A stretch of 17,680 bases of DNA from DATFMH01 sp035267045 (lineage in GTDB: Bacteria; Bacteroidota; Rhodothermia; Balneolales; DATFMH01): contig DATFMH010000202.1 in assembly GCA_035267045.1 (NCBI GenBank), forward strand, positions 1-17,680. The letters run 5' to 3'. How positions within the stretch are numbered: position 1 is the stretch's first letter; every line of letters starts with the position of its first letter. Of the stretch, positions 7,993-15,339 are shown piece by piece. The position numbers were made by a program, and so were the translations under genes. A model generated the notes under the pieces. The model searched no databases and was not told the DNA's origin. It saw nothing but the letters and a program-made list of their open reading frames with translations.

Positions 7993-8000
7993 TATATTTG
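7993..8000 (+). promoter_or_regulatory. Candidate -7 box, distal susC promoter
   Basis: TATATTTG matches TAnnTTTG exactly, within TATATATTTGC (7991-8001). A TTG at 7966-7968 is 24 bases upstream, slightly too far for a normal -33 element. If used, the susC transcript would carry a leader of about 400 bases. Confidence 0.35.
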
Positions 8001-8111
8001 CATGACTTCTTTATCGTCTGCCACCATATTTATCGTTGTTAGTTAAATATTAAATCATACAAATATGTCCGTAAGTATCAATATATATTACTCTGAGTTA
8101 GATAGTTCCTG

Positions 8112-8257
8112 CTGGAAAATATTTTTTTATTGATTATTTTAAAATTCTTTCGCCCACCTAAAAACAATCACTTAATTACCATGTGCATCTATATATATAT
8201 TTGCGCGATTCTTATATGTATGCAAATTTTACTGAAAATATTTTCTTTTTATTGATT
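8112..8257. repeat. Direct repeat pair in the susC leader
   Basis: The core TTTTTATTGATT occurs at 8124-8135 and again at 8246-8257. Both copies are preceded by a similar CTG(G)AAAATATTTT, so the units are 8112-8135 and 8232-8257, differing by small indels. The copies flank the second TATATTTG box. AT-rich composition makes chance similarity possible, but the shared CTG and TTGATT ends argue for a real repeat. Confidence 0.4.
8196..8203 (+). promoter_or_regulatory. Candidate -7 box, proximal susC promoter
   Basis: A second exact TATATTTG, again within TATATATTTGC (8194-8204). Transcription would start near 8210, leaving a leader of about 195 bases and placing the operator-like palindrome at about +80, where a bound LacI-type protein could block elongation. 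No clear -33 element is seen at the expected spacing. Confidence 0.4.
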
Positions 8258-8286
8258 TTTATATGCAAAATATTCACATTCCATAG

Positions 8287-8300
8287 TGGAAGCGCTTCGG
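8287..8300. promoter_or_regulatory. LacI-family operator-like site
   Basis: TGGAAGCGCTTCGG contains the perfect 10-bp palindrome GAAGCGCTTC (8289-8298) with a central CG. It matches the general LacI/GalR/CcpA-type pattern TGnAAnCGnTTnCA at 8 of 10 fixed positions (the last CA is GG). It is the best such site I saw in any intergenic stretch and lies 104 bases before the chosen susC start. The LacI-family protein encoded at 1341-2339 is the natural candidate to bind it; this is inference. Confidence 0.5.
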
Positions 8301-8335
8301 TATTAGAAATTAATAAGGAAGTGCTTTTTAATAAC

Positions 8336-8363
8336 ATTGGAAGGGGGGGACGACCCAACCAAT
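8336..8363 (+). promoter_or_regulatory. Leader hairpin with G7 run before susC
   Basis: ATTGG (8336-8340) pairs with CCAAT (8359-8363), then GGG (8343-8345) with CCC (8354-8356), separated by a symmetric AA/AA internal loop; the loop holds GGGG. The seven-G run at 8343-8349 stands out in very AT-rich DNA, 54 bases before the start codon. It could be an mRNA-stability or translation-control element, or a slippage tract affecting leader length. Confidence 0.35.
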
Positions 8364-8403
8364 AATAATTGTAATAGATAATAACCCAAGGATGTGGGGA
8401 ATC

Positions 8404-11400
8404 ATGAAAACTAATACTACATTCAAGTTTTTAATATGCTTAATGAGTTTATTCTGGATGGCAACAAACGTTGCATTCAGTCAAAACCGGGAAAACGGTA
8501 GTTTAACTGTTAGTGGTAAAGTTACCGATGCTTCCAATAAGGGAGTTCTTCCGGGTGTAAACATAATCGTTAAAGGAACTACAATAGGTACTTCCACTGA
8601 TAAAGACGGCCGTTACAAATTGTCCGTTTCGTCATTGCAGGATACCCTTGTGTATTCATATATCGGTTATACCAGTAAGATAATTCCTATTAATGGTCGT
8701 ACGATAATAAACGTTCAACTATCTGAACAGGCCATTATGGGTGAACAATTGGTAGTAATTGGTTACGGAACAGAAAAAAAGGCTAACGTAACAGGATCTA
8801 TCGCCTCTGTTCAATCAAGTGACCTTAAAGAAATGCCGGTTACACGTGTTGATGAATCGTTGGAAGGCAGGACTTCCGGTGTTACCGTTACGGCCAGTTC
8901 CGGTGCACCTGGCTCGGCTCCAACAGTAAGAATCAGGGGAACTACTTCCATTAATAACAGTACACCATTGTATATCATTGATGGCGTGCCCGTTGATCAG
9001 GGTGGTATTAATTATTTAAATCCTGATGATATTGAATCTATCCAGGTATTAAAGGATGCGGCTTCTGCTGCCATTTATGGAACACGGGCTGCCAGTGGCG
9101 TTGTTTTGATAACGACCAAAAAAGGTAGTGCCGGACAGATGCAGGTTCGATACAACAGTTATGTCGGTTTTCAGCAACCGGCCAAAAAACTGAATTTATT
9201 GGATGCCACTCAATATGCTACACTTCGCAATGAAGCATCTGTCGCAGCAGGAAACGGAGTTATCTTCCCCAATCCCCAGGCATTGGGGAAAGGTACAGAT
9301 TGGCAGGATGCCATCTTTAATAATTCTGCAATGATATTAAATCAAAATCTGAGCCTGAGCGGTGGTAGTAATAAAGCAACCTATTACGCATCATTCGGTT
9401 ACTTCGATCAGGAAGGTATTGTAGCAAGTCCAATATCACATAATAAAAGATTCTCAATACGACTGAATACGACACTAAATCTGAAAAGCTGGCTGCGATT
9501 TGGTGAAAATTTTGGCTTCACCTATCAAAAAAGCCGGGGAAGCTTAAATACCAATAGTGAGTTCGGTGGACCCTTAAGCTCTGCTATTAACCTGGATCCT
9601 ATAACACCAATCGTTATTACAGATCCTAATGTGGCAAACAGCAATCCTTATAGCAATAATCCCGTATTTCGTAATGCTCAGGGACAACCATACGGTATTT
9701 CCCAGTATGTCGGACAGGAAATGACCAATCCATTGGCTTATATCCAAACACAATTAGGAAATTACGGATGGTCAGATAACCTGGTTGGTAACGTGTATGC
9801 TGAAGTTGAACCAATTGCAGGCCTGAAAATACGTTCCAATATCGGTGCTAAAGAAGCATTTTGGGGAAATAACAGCTTCTCACCAATTTTCTATTTGAGT
9901 GCCACCAATGAAAACCTTGTTAATGCTAATTACTATCGCGCTATGCAGCAAGGGTTGATTTGGAACTGGGATAATACCATAACATTTAACAGAACAATCG
10001 GTCATAATAATGTCACCTTATTGGTTGGTAACAGTGCACAGGCTAATAGTGCTTCCGGTGTTAATGGTACGTATCAGGGGCTTCCGATAAATACTTTTAA
10101 CCAGGCTTCTATGAACTTCAATGTGCCTACCGTAAACAGGATTGCAGGAGGTTATGAAAATCAACCTTATGCTTTAAACTCGTATTTCGGCCGTGTTAAT
10201 TACAATTACGAAGGTAAATACCTGTTAACCGGTATCTTGCGTATTGACGGTTCATCCCGTTTCGGTAGTGCCAACCGGTATGGTCGATTTCCTTCAGTAT
10301 CAGCAGGATGGGTTCCGACGCTCGAAAGTTTCTGGCCCAAAAATAACGTAGTTACATATTTGAAGATCCGCGCCTCTTATGGAATTAATGGCAACGACCA
10401 ATCGCTCAGCGATTTCCAATATGAATCAACGATAGGTGGCGGAAGGGATTATATCTTTGGTCCTGGTACTATTTACAGTGGTTACAGCCCGAATGCACCT
10501 TCCAATCCGGACCTGAGATGGGAGCAAACAAGTCAGCTTGATCTCGGTTTTGATGCCAACCTTTTTAATGATTTTAACCTGACTGTTGATGTCTTCAAAA
10601 AAGAGACGAGCGGTATGTTACGCCAGGTTCAAATTCCAGGTTATGTTGGTGCTACCGGTCAGCCTTTTGGTAACGTAGCCAGCCTTAATGACAAAGGTAT
10701 CGAAGTAGATCTGGGTTATCAGAAGCAAGTCGGTATGGTTAATGTAAATGTCAGTGCCAATGCCTCTTACATCAAAAATGAAGTCACTAATATTGGTGAT
10801 CAGGCTTATATAACCGGTGCTACATTCCAGGCTAGTGCATATGAGATCAGCCGTATTCAGGTAGGCGAGCCTATCGGGGAATTCTACGGTTTCAAAACGA
10901 TGGGTATTTTTCAAACTCAGGCCGATGTTAATGCTTACAAGGGCAATAACGGACAGTTGATCCAGCCGAATGCCAAACCCGGTGACTTTAAATGGGCCGA
11001 TCTGAACGGTGATGGTCAAATTACAAGTGACGACCGTACCTTCCTCGGTAATCCTACCCCTCCGTGGACATTTGGTTTCACAGCATCAGCTTCCTGGAAA
11101 CAGTTTGATATAAAAGTTTTCGGACAAGGTGTTGCAGGGAACAAAATCTTCCAGGGTCTTCGCCGTCTTGATATCCTGACCGCAAATTATACAACAGCTG
11201 CATTAGGTCGTTGGACCGGTTCCGGTACCTCCAATACATATCCACGATTGGATGACAGTGATCCTAATCACAACTTCACGTATCCATCTTCATTCTATTT
11301 ATCCGATGGTTCCTACTTCCGGATTAAGACACTGCAACTTGGATACACTATACCGACCAGCCTCGCTAATCGACTCGGTATGGGAAGAACACGTTTCTAC

Positions 11401-11538
11401 ATCAGTGGTAATAACCTGGTGACATTTACGAGATATACCGGTTTTGACCCTGAAATTGGAGGCGGCAGTTTTGGAATTGACCGTGGTATTTATCCACAAG
11501 CACGTTCCTTCATGCTCGGCTGGGACATTTCTTTCTAA
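8404..11538 (+). CDS. SusC-family TonB-dependent outer-membrane transporter
   Basis: The outer-membrane importer that works with the SusD lipoprotein to take up oligosaccharides using TonB energy. I prefer ATG 8404, which gives a normal signal peptide (MKTNTTFKF...AFSQ) with GGGGA just upstream; an in-frame ATG at 8392 would add four residues. Numbering from 8392: a carboxypeptidase-regulatory-like domain at about 38-112, a TonB-box-like EQLVVIGYG at 119-127, the plug at about 128-245 including IRGTTSINNSTPLYIIDGVP, and the SusC signature GTRAASGVVLITTKKG at 230-245. The rest is the beta-barrel, ending in the aromatic residue expected for barrel insertion (DISF). The length of about 1044 is typical. 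There is no extra N-terminal STN domain, so signalling through an ECF sigma/anti-sigma pair is unlikely, in keeping with LacI-type control. SusD follows after 20 bases. Confidence 0.97.
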   Translation: MKTNTTFKFLICLMSLFWMATNVAFSQNRENGSLTVSGKVTDASNKGVLPGVNIIVKGTTIGTSTDKDGRYKLSVSSLQDTLVYSYIGYTSKIIPINGRTIINVQLSEQAIMGEQLVVIGYGTEKKANVTGSIASVQSSDLKEMPVTRVDESLEGRTSGVTVTASSGAPGSAPTVRIRGTTSINNSTPLYIIDGVPVDQGGINYLNPDDIESIQVLKDAASAAIYGTRAASGVVLITTKKGSAGQMQVRYNSYVGFQQPAKKLNLLDATQYATLRNEASVAAGNGVIFPNPQALGKGTDWQDAIFNNSAMILNQNLSLSGGSNKATYYASFGYFDQEGIVASPISHNKRFSIRLNTTLNLKSWLRFGENFGFTYQKSRGSLNTNSEFGGPLSSAINLDPITPIVITDPNVANSNPYSNNPVFRNAQGQPYGISQYVGQEMTNPLAYIQTQLGNYGWSDNLVGNVYAEVEPIAGLKIRSNIGAKEAFWGNNSFSPIFYLSATNENLVNANYYRAMQQGLIWNWDNTITFNRTIGHNNVTLLVGNSAQANSASGVNGTYQGLPINTFNQASMNFNVPTVNRIAGGYENQPYALNSYFGRVNYNYEGKYLLTGILRIDGSSRFGSANRYGRFPSVSAGWVPTLESFWPKNNVVTYLKIRASYGINGNDQSLSDFQYESTIGGGRDYIFGPGTIYSGYSPNAPSNPDLRWEQTSQLDLGFDANLFNDFNLTVDVFKKETSGMLRQVQIPGYVGATGQPFGNVASLNDKGIEVDLGYQKQVGMVNVNVSANASYIKNEVTNIGDQAYITGATFQASAYEISRIQVGEPIGEFYGFKTMGIFQTQADVNAYKGNNGQLIQPNAKPGDFKWADLNGDGQITSDDRTFLGNPTPPWTFGFTASASWKQFDIKVFGQGVAGNKIFQGLRRLDILTANYTTAALGRWTGSGTSNTYPRLDDSDPNHNFTYPSSFYLSDGSYFRIKTLQLGYTIPTSLANRLGMGRTRFYISGNNLVTFTRYTGFDPEIGGGSFGIDRGIYPQARSFMLGWDISF

Positions 11539-11545
11539 CGATTTT

Positions 11546-11553
11546 AAAGGTGA
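11546..11553 (+). promoter_or_regulatory. Ribosome-binding site deciding the susD start
   Basis: AAAGGTGA lies at the right distance from ATG 11559. The GTG inside it (11550) is in frame and could be misread as the start, adding three residues, but as part of the ribosome site it is unlikely to be one. Confidence 0.6.
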
Positions 11554-11558
11554 CAAAA

Positions 11559-13067
11559 ATGAAAAAGAGTTTAATATATCTATTGAGTTTTGCAGGGTTA
11601 CTGATATTTAGTTCCTGTAATAACCTGTTGGATGTGAAGCCGAAAGGCTTGCAATTGGAATCAAATTATTACCAAACTCCTGATCAGGCATTTGCCGCTT
11701 TAACTGCTGCTTACAATCCGATTGGTTGGGAAGCAGGTGGTAGCGATAATACCTATATACCGTTGTTAGGTCCGTTGAACAGTGCCTCGGATGAATGTTA
11801 TGCCGGTGGCGGCGGCCCGACCGATATGGGATTCTGGCAAGTTTGGAATAATTATACCGTCAGTCCTGCAGTTGGACCACAGGCAGGATTCTGGGATCGT
11901 AGTTATACCGGTATTTACCGTGCAAATCTTTTACTTCAGAAAATTGATGGTGTAAAAGATCTGGATGCTTCAACAAAAAAACGTTATATCGCTGAAGCCC
12001 GGTTCCTGAGAGGTTATTATTACTTCTGGTTAATACGGTTATTTAAAAATGTACCGCTTATAACCAAACCAATTACGACAGATCAAATATATAATCAGGT
12101 TCAGGCATCACCTGATTCGGTATATAACCAGATTGAAAGTGATTTCAGAGCGGCTATACCTGATTTGCCTTCCGCACCATTACCGACTACGGAAGAAGGA
12201 CGTGCCACAAAAGGAGCTGCTGAGGCATTCCTCGGTAAAACACTTATGTGGGAAGTCGGTACGGGTAGCGATAAAGCTAAATTACAGGAAGCAGCCGACT
12301 GGCTTGATAAAGTCAATACATCACCGGCTTATCATCTGTTAAATAATTTTGCTGATATTTTCAGCCCGAATAATAAATTCAATGCAGAATCAATATTTGA
12401 GATTACTCACACCCAGGCACAAAATGCCGGATGGGGTAACTGGCCTAATTTCCTTGGAAATCTCTATACGGAAATGGTTGGCCCGAGAAGTTATAGTGGG
12501 CCTAAATACTGGTCCGGCGGCTGGAGCTTTAATCCAATAACACCACAGCTGGCGGATTCAATGAAAGGAGATCCACGAGATAAATATACTGTTGCGAACA
12601 TTGATAGTATTGTGAAAGCTGATCCCAGTAGAAGTTACGTGAAGGGATATATGAATACCGGATATTTCATTGAGAAATTTGCTCCTTTGGCTCAGTATGT
12701 TTCAACAACTGGTCAGGCAGAACTCAATTTCCCAAATGATTATATCGAGGTTCGCTTAGCCGATACTTATCTGCTCGAAGCCGAAGCTCTGGTACGTGCG
12801 GGAAATCCGGGTAAAGCAGCTCAATACTTAAATGCTGTTCGTGCCCGTGTAGGACTTTCATCTGAAGCTGCTACATTATCAAATGTTTATCATGAGCAGT
12901 TCATGGAGCTCGCTACCGAAGGACATCGTTGGTTTAACCTTGTTCGTACCGGGCGTGCTGCTAAAGTACTTGCACCATTTGGATTCACGGCAGGCAAAAA
13001 TGAAGTATTGCCCATTCCATTATCGGAAATGAACAATACGAAGCTGAAGCAAAATCCTGAATACTGA
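11559..13067 (+). CDS. SusD/RagB-family glycan-binding lipoprotein
   Basis: The surface lipoprotein lid of the SusCD importer; it binds the glycan and hands it to the barrel. 502 residues from ATG 11559, the usual size. The signal peptide ends at lipobox FSSC, with Cys20 lipidated. The sequence after it, NNLLDVKPKG, is the classic SusD N-terminus. The TPR-like helical core includes YIAEARFLRGYYYFWLIRLF (near 143-162), and the C-terminal part has RLADTYLLEAEALVRAG, EGHRWFNLVRTGRA and the terminal PIPLSEM-x-x-x-KLKQNPEY motif, all typical of the family. Aromatic-rich stretches such as GFWQVWNNY and YWSGGWSF could contribute to a sugar-binding platform. It is 20 bases after susC and 27 before the PKD gene, so co-transcription is nearly certain. 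Confidence 0.97.
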   Translation: MKKSLIYLLSFAGLLIFSSCNNLLDVKPKGLQLESNYYQTPDQAFAALTAAYNPIGWEAGGSDNTYIPLLGPLNSASDECYAGGGGPTDMGFWQVWNNYTVSPAVGPQAGFWDRSYTGIYRANLLLQKIDGVKDLDASTKKRYIAEARFLRGYYYFWLIRLFKNVPLITKPITTDQIYNQVQASPDSVYNQIESDFRAAIPDLPSAPLPTTEEGRATKGAAEAFLGKTLMWEVGTGSDKAKLQEAADWLDKVNTSPAYHLLNNFADIFSPNNKFNAESIFEITHTQAQNAGWGNWPNFLGNLYTEMVGPRSYSGPKYWSGGWSFNPITPQLADSMKGDPRDKYTVANIDSIVKADPSRSYVKGYMNTGYFIEKFAPLAQYVSTTGQAELNFPNDYIEVRLADTYLLEAEALVRAGNPGKAAQYLNAVRARVGLSSEAATLSNVYHEQFMELATEGHRWFNLVRTGRAAKVLAPFGFTAGKNEVLPIPLSEMNNTKLKQNPEY

Positions 13068-13094
13068 TAAAGAATTATTTAAACGGATAATATT

Positions 13095-14015
13095 ATGAAA
13101 TACACTTCATTAAGATCAGGTATTTATACCATAGCAATGATCGGTCTGGTATCTGTAAGCCTGTTTTTTGCTTGCCAGAGTAGCGATAGTAACCTCACAC
13201 TCGGACCAAAACCAAAGGCCACTTTTACTGTCAAGGCTATCTCCGGTAAAACCAATATGTACTTGTTAAATAGTACCACTGAAGATGCTTTCTCCTGGCA
13301 GTGGGATATTGGTGATGGTGCCGGATGGCAAAAAGGTTCGGATACGGATACCGCCTATTACGGTGAAAAAGGGACTTACGATGTAAAACTTATGGTCCTT
13401 AGTCATGGCGGTTATGATACAACCAGCCAGAGCATCAATGTAACCAAGGATGACCCTAACGGTTGTTTTGGTTATAAAGCAACACTTACCGGTTGCAGCA
13501 GCAAGACCTGGGTACTCAATCCCGATGCCGGTGCTTTATGGATCGGAACAGCCGATTTCAGCACTACATGGTGGAGTAGCACAACTGGTGATGTAACAGC
13601 AAGAGATTGTCAATTCGATGATGAATGGACATTCAACAAAGATGGCAGTTACGATTTCAACCTGCAGGGAGATATGTGGGTTGATAATGATAGTGGAACA
13701 GATCCTTATCCGATCGATATCATTGCCAATAATGCCAATGATTCACTTAAAGCAGGTTGTTATGCCTGGAGTGATATTAACACGAAATATGCTGCATGGG
13801 GATCCGGTTCTTTCAATTTCTCTATTGCAGGAAATCAATTAACTGTTATTGGTGACGGGGCGCATCTCGGACTATACAAAGCGGGAAATACTAATACGAC
13901 TCCGGCACCTGAGAATCAAATCACATATAAGATCATATCTCTGACTAAAGACAAAATGGTTGTTGCGAAGATTTATGATTGGGGTGCATGGCAATTTACG
14001 TTTTCACCTAAATAG
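13095..14015 (+). CDS. PKD-domain surface lipoprotein, probable glycan-binding protein
   Basis: 306 residues. The signal peptide ends in LFFAC, with Cys27 lipidated, followed by QSSDSN, an acidic stretch that could serve as a surface-export signal. A PKD domain covers about 40-117, with the classic WDIGDG at 70-75. The C-terminal part (about 121-306) starts at NGCFGYKATLTGC and carries LNPDAGALWIG, TTWW (157-160), DCQFDDEWTF (171-180) and several further Trp residues, and ends KIYDWGAWQFTFSPK. I recognise this layout as a type of lipoprotein that often follows SusD in Bacteroidota beta-glucan loci, but I know no named Pfam family for the second domain. By position (third gene after SusCD) and aromatic content it is probably the surface glycan-binding protein (SusE/F-like role). 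No catalytic motif was recognised, though an enzyme role for the C-terminal domain cannot be excluded. Confidence 0.85.
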   Translation: MKYTSLRSGIYTIAMIGLVSVSLFFACQSSDSNLTLGPKPKATFTVKAISGKTNMYLLNSTTEDAFSWQWDIGDGAGWQKGSDTDTAYYGEKGTYDVKLMVLSHGGYDTTSQSINVTKDDPNGCFGYKATLTGCSSKTWVLNPDAGALWIGTADFSTTWWSSTTGDVTARDCQFDDEWTFNKDGSYDFNLQGDMWVDNDSGTDPYPIDIIANNANDSLKAGCYAWSDINTKYAAWGSGSFNFSIAGNQLTVIGDGAHLGLYKAGNTNTTPAPENQITYKIISLTKDKMVVAKIYDWGAWQFTFSPK

Positions 14016-14035
14016 TAGAACCTCATATTACTTCC

Positions 14036-14066
14036 AAATAGCCGGGCTACTATAGTCCGGCTATTT
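14036..14066 (+). terminator. Intercistronic stem-loop, partial terminator or processing site
   Basis: AAATAGCCGG (14036-14045) pairs with CCGGCTATTT (14057-14066) perfectly, and the inner GCT/AGT extends it to about 13 bp with a 5-base loop. The following bases, GATTATTTAC, are only moderately U-rich. It lies between the PKD gene and the GH16 gene, 24 bases before the GH16 start. It probably lowers or uncouples enzyme expression relative to the SusCD-PKD part, either by partial termination or by protecting the upstream mRNA end. Confidence 0.6.
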
Positions 14067-14090
14067 GATTATTTACTAAAGATTATAGCT

Positions 14091-15275
14091 ATGAGATTGT
14101 TATATCTATTCATTTATTTGAGCACATTTACAATGATGTCTTGTACTAAAAGCAGCGTTGTGAAGAATAACGAGATTAAACCTACTGTTGAAATTAAGAA
14201 TGCCACCGTAGACCGACAAAAAACATTCGCAACGATCCGTTTCTACGTAGATTTAAGTGAAGCTTCTGATAAGCAGGTTAGTGTAGAATACAACACGAGT
14301 GACGGTAGTGCTAAAGCAGGTTCAGATTTTAAAACAGCAACCGGCACATTGACATTCCAGCCCGGTGAACGGGAATTGAGCGTGGATGTAACGGTCATGG
14401 GGGACAGTCTGCGTCAATCTGAACAAACTTTCTATGTTCAATTGAGTAACCCTTCGGATTGTAAAATAAGTGTGGATAAGGCAACCGGTACGATTATTAA
14501 TGACGGTACTTATTTGCCTACGGATACCACCGGTTATGATACTCCAACAAGTTATGCGGGATACAAATTAGTTTGGAGTGACGAGTTTAATGAGAGTAAG
14601 TTAAATACAAACGACTGGAACTATGAAACCGGTGGTGGTGGATGGGGAAACCAGGAGTTGGAAAATTATACCTCCAGGTCACAAAATGTGTTTGTCTCTT
14701 CCGGTAATCTGATCATTGAAGCCAGAAAAGAAAAGTATGGAAACAATGATTACACCTCAGCCCGTATAACAACACAAGGGAAACAAGAATTTAAATATGG
14801 CCGAATAGATATTCGCGCAAAGCTACCGGTTGCTCATGGTATGTGGCCGGCATTATGGATGTTGGGCAATAATATTAATTCCGTTGGCTGGCCGGAGTGT
14901 GGAGAAACGGATATCATGGAATTGATTGGGAAGAATCCAAAACAGGTAATCGGATCACTGCACTGGAAAAAGTCGGACGGTTCGGTGGGTACATTTAATA
15001 ATGCTTATAGTCTGGCCTCCGAAGATTTTTCGCAGCATTTTCATGTCTTCAGTCTGATTTGGAGTCAGGATTCCCTTAAGATACTCGTAGATGACATTCC
15101 TTATGTGAAAGCTTCCAGGCAAGATATGAGTGATGGTATTTATCCTTTCGATAATCCATCATTTCTGATTTTTAATGTGGCTGTGGGTGGACTATGGCCA
15201 GGATCACCGGATGATACGACGGTATTCCCGCAGCGTATGTTTGTGGATTATGTAAGAGTGTTTCAGAAGAACTAA
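14091..15275 (+). CDS. Calx-beta + GH16 endo-beta-1,3-glucanase lipoprotein
   Basis: 394 residues. A short signal peptide ends MMSC, with Cys18 lipidated. Residues about 32-136 form a Calx-beta domain (EYNTSDGSAKAGSDF, then TLTFQPGE and a late IINDGT end), a beta-sandwich often used as a spacer or carbohydrate or calcium module. A Thr/Asp-rich linker at about 140-155 leads to the GH16 domain (157-394), opening YKLVWSDEFNESKLNTNDW. The catalytic motif is GETDIMELIG: Glu272 nucleophile, Asp274, Glu277 acid/base, with the extra Met that marks the laminarinase-like branch. WPALWMLG (252-259) is also typical. The enzyme should cut beta-1,3-glucan (or mixed-linkage glucan) internally at the cell surface to give oligosaccharides for SusCD. 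Family assignment is firm; the precise linkage is inference from the motif branch and the GH30 neighbours. Confidence 0.95.
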   Translation: MRLLYLFIYLSTFTMMSCTKSSVVKNNEIKPTVEIKNATVDRQKTFATIRFYVDLSEASDKQVSVEYNTSDGSAKAGSDFKTATGTLTFQPGERELSVDVTVMGDSLRQSEQTFYVQLSNPSDCKISVDKATGTIINDGTYLPTDTTGYDTPTSYAGYKLVWSDEFNESKLNTNDWNYETGGGGWGNQELENYTSRSQNVFVSSGNLIIEARKEKYGNNDYTSARITTQGKQEFKYGRIDIRAKLPVAHGMWPALWMLGNNINSVGWPECGETDIMELIGKNPKQVIGSLHWKKSDGSVGTFNNAYSLASEDFSQHFHVFSLIWSQDSLKILVDDIPYVKASRQDMSDGIYPFDNPSFLIFNVAVGGLWPGSPDDTTVFPQRMFVDYVRVFQKN

Positions 15276-15339
15276 TCAGATTCAGGAGAGAAAGCTCACA
15301 AAAGGGTTTAAATCATAATCTAGCTTAGGATATTGTGCA

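Larger units (their letters stand above)
7737..8403. other. Long AT-rich leader and regulatory region upstream of susC
   Basis: About 670 bases without a credible gene. In order it holds the GH92 terminator (7791-7825), a 14-bp perfect palindrome (7967-7980), a TATATTTG box (7993-8000), the first copy of a direct repeat (8112-8135), a second TATATTTG box (8196-8203), the second repeat copy (8232-8257), a LacI-type operator-like site (8287-8300) and a hairpin containing a G7 run (8336-8363). A 60-codon open frame at 8183-8365 runs through several of these sites and has no family resemblance, so I do not call it a gene. Confidence 0.6.

Noticed and set aside
8183..8365. 60-codon open frame in the susC leader
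   Set aside because: It runs through the -7 box, the repeat, the operator-like site and the G-rich hairpin, has biased AT-driven composition (Ile/Phe/Tyr), no ribosome site and no family resemblance.
10618..11019. 133-codon minus-strand frame inside susC
   Set aside because: Antisense shadow of the SusC barrel; no start context or recognisable domain.
12133..12342. Short plus-strand frames inside susD
   Set aside because: They overlap conserved SusD sequence in another frame and show no independent signal.
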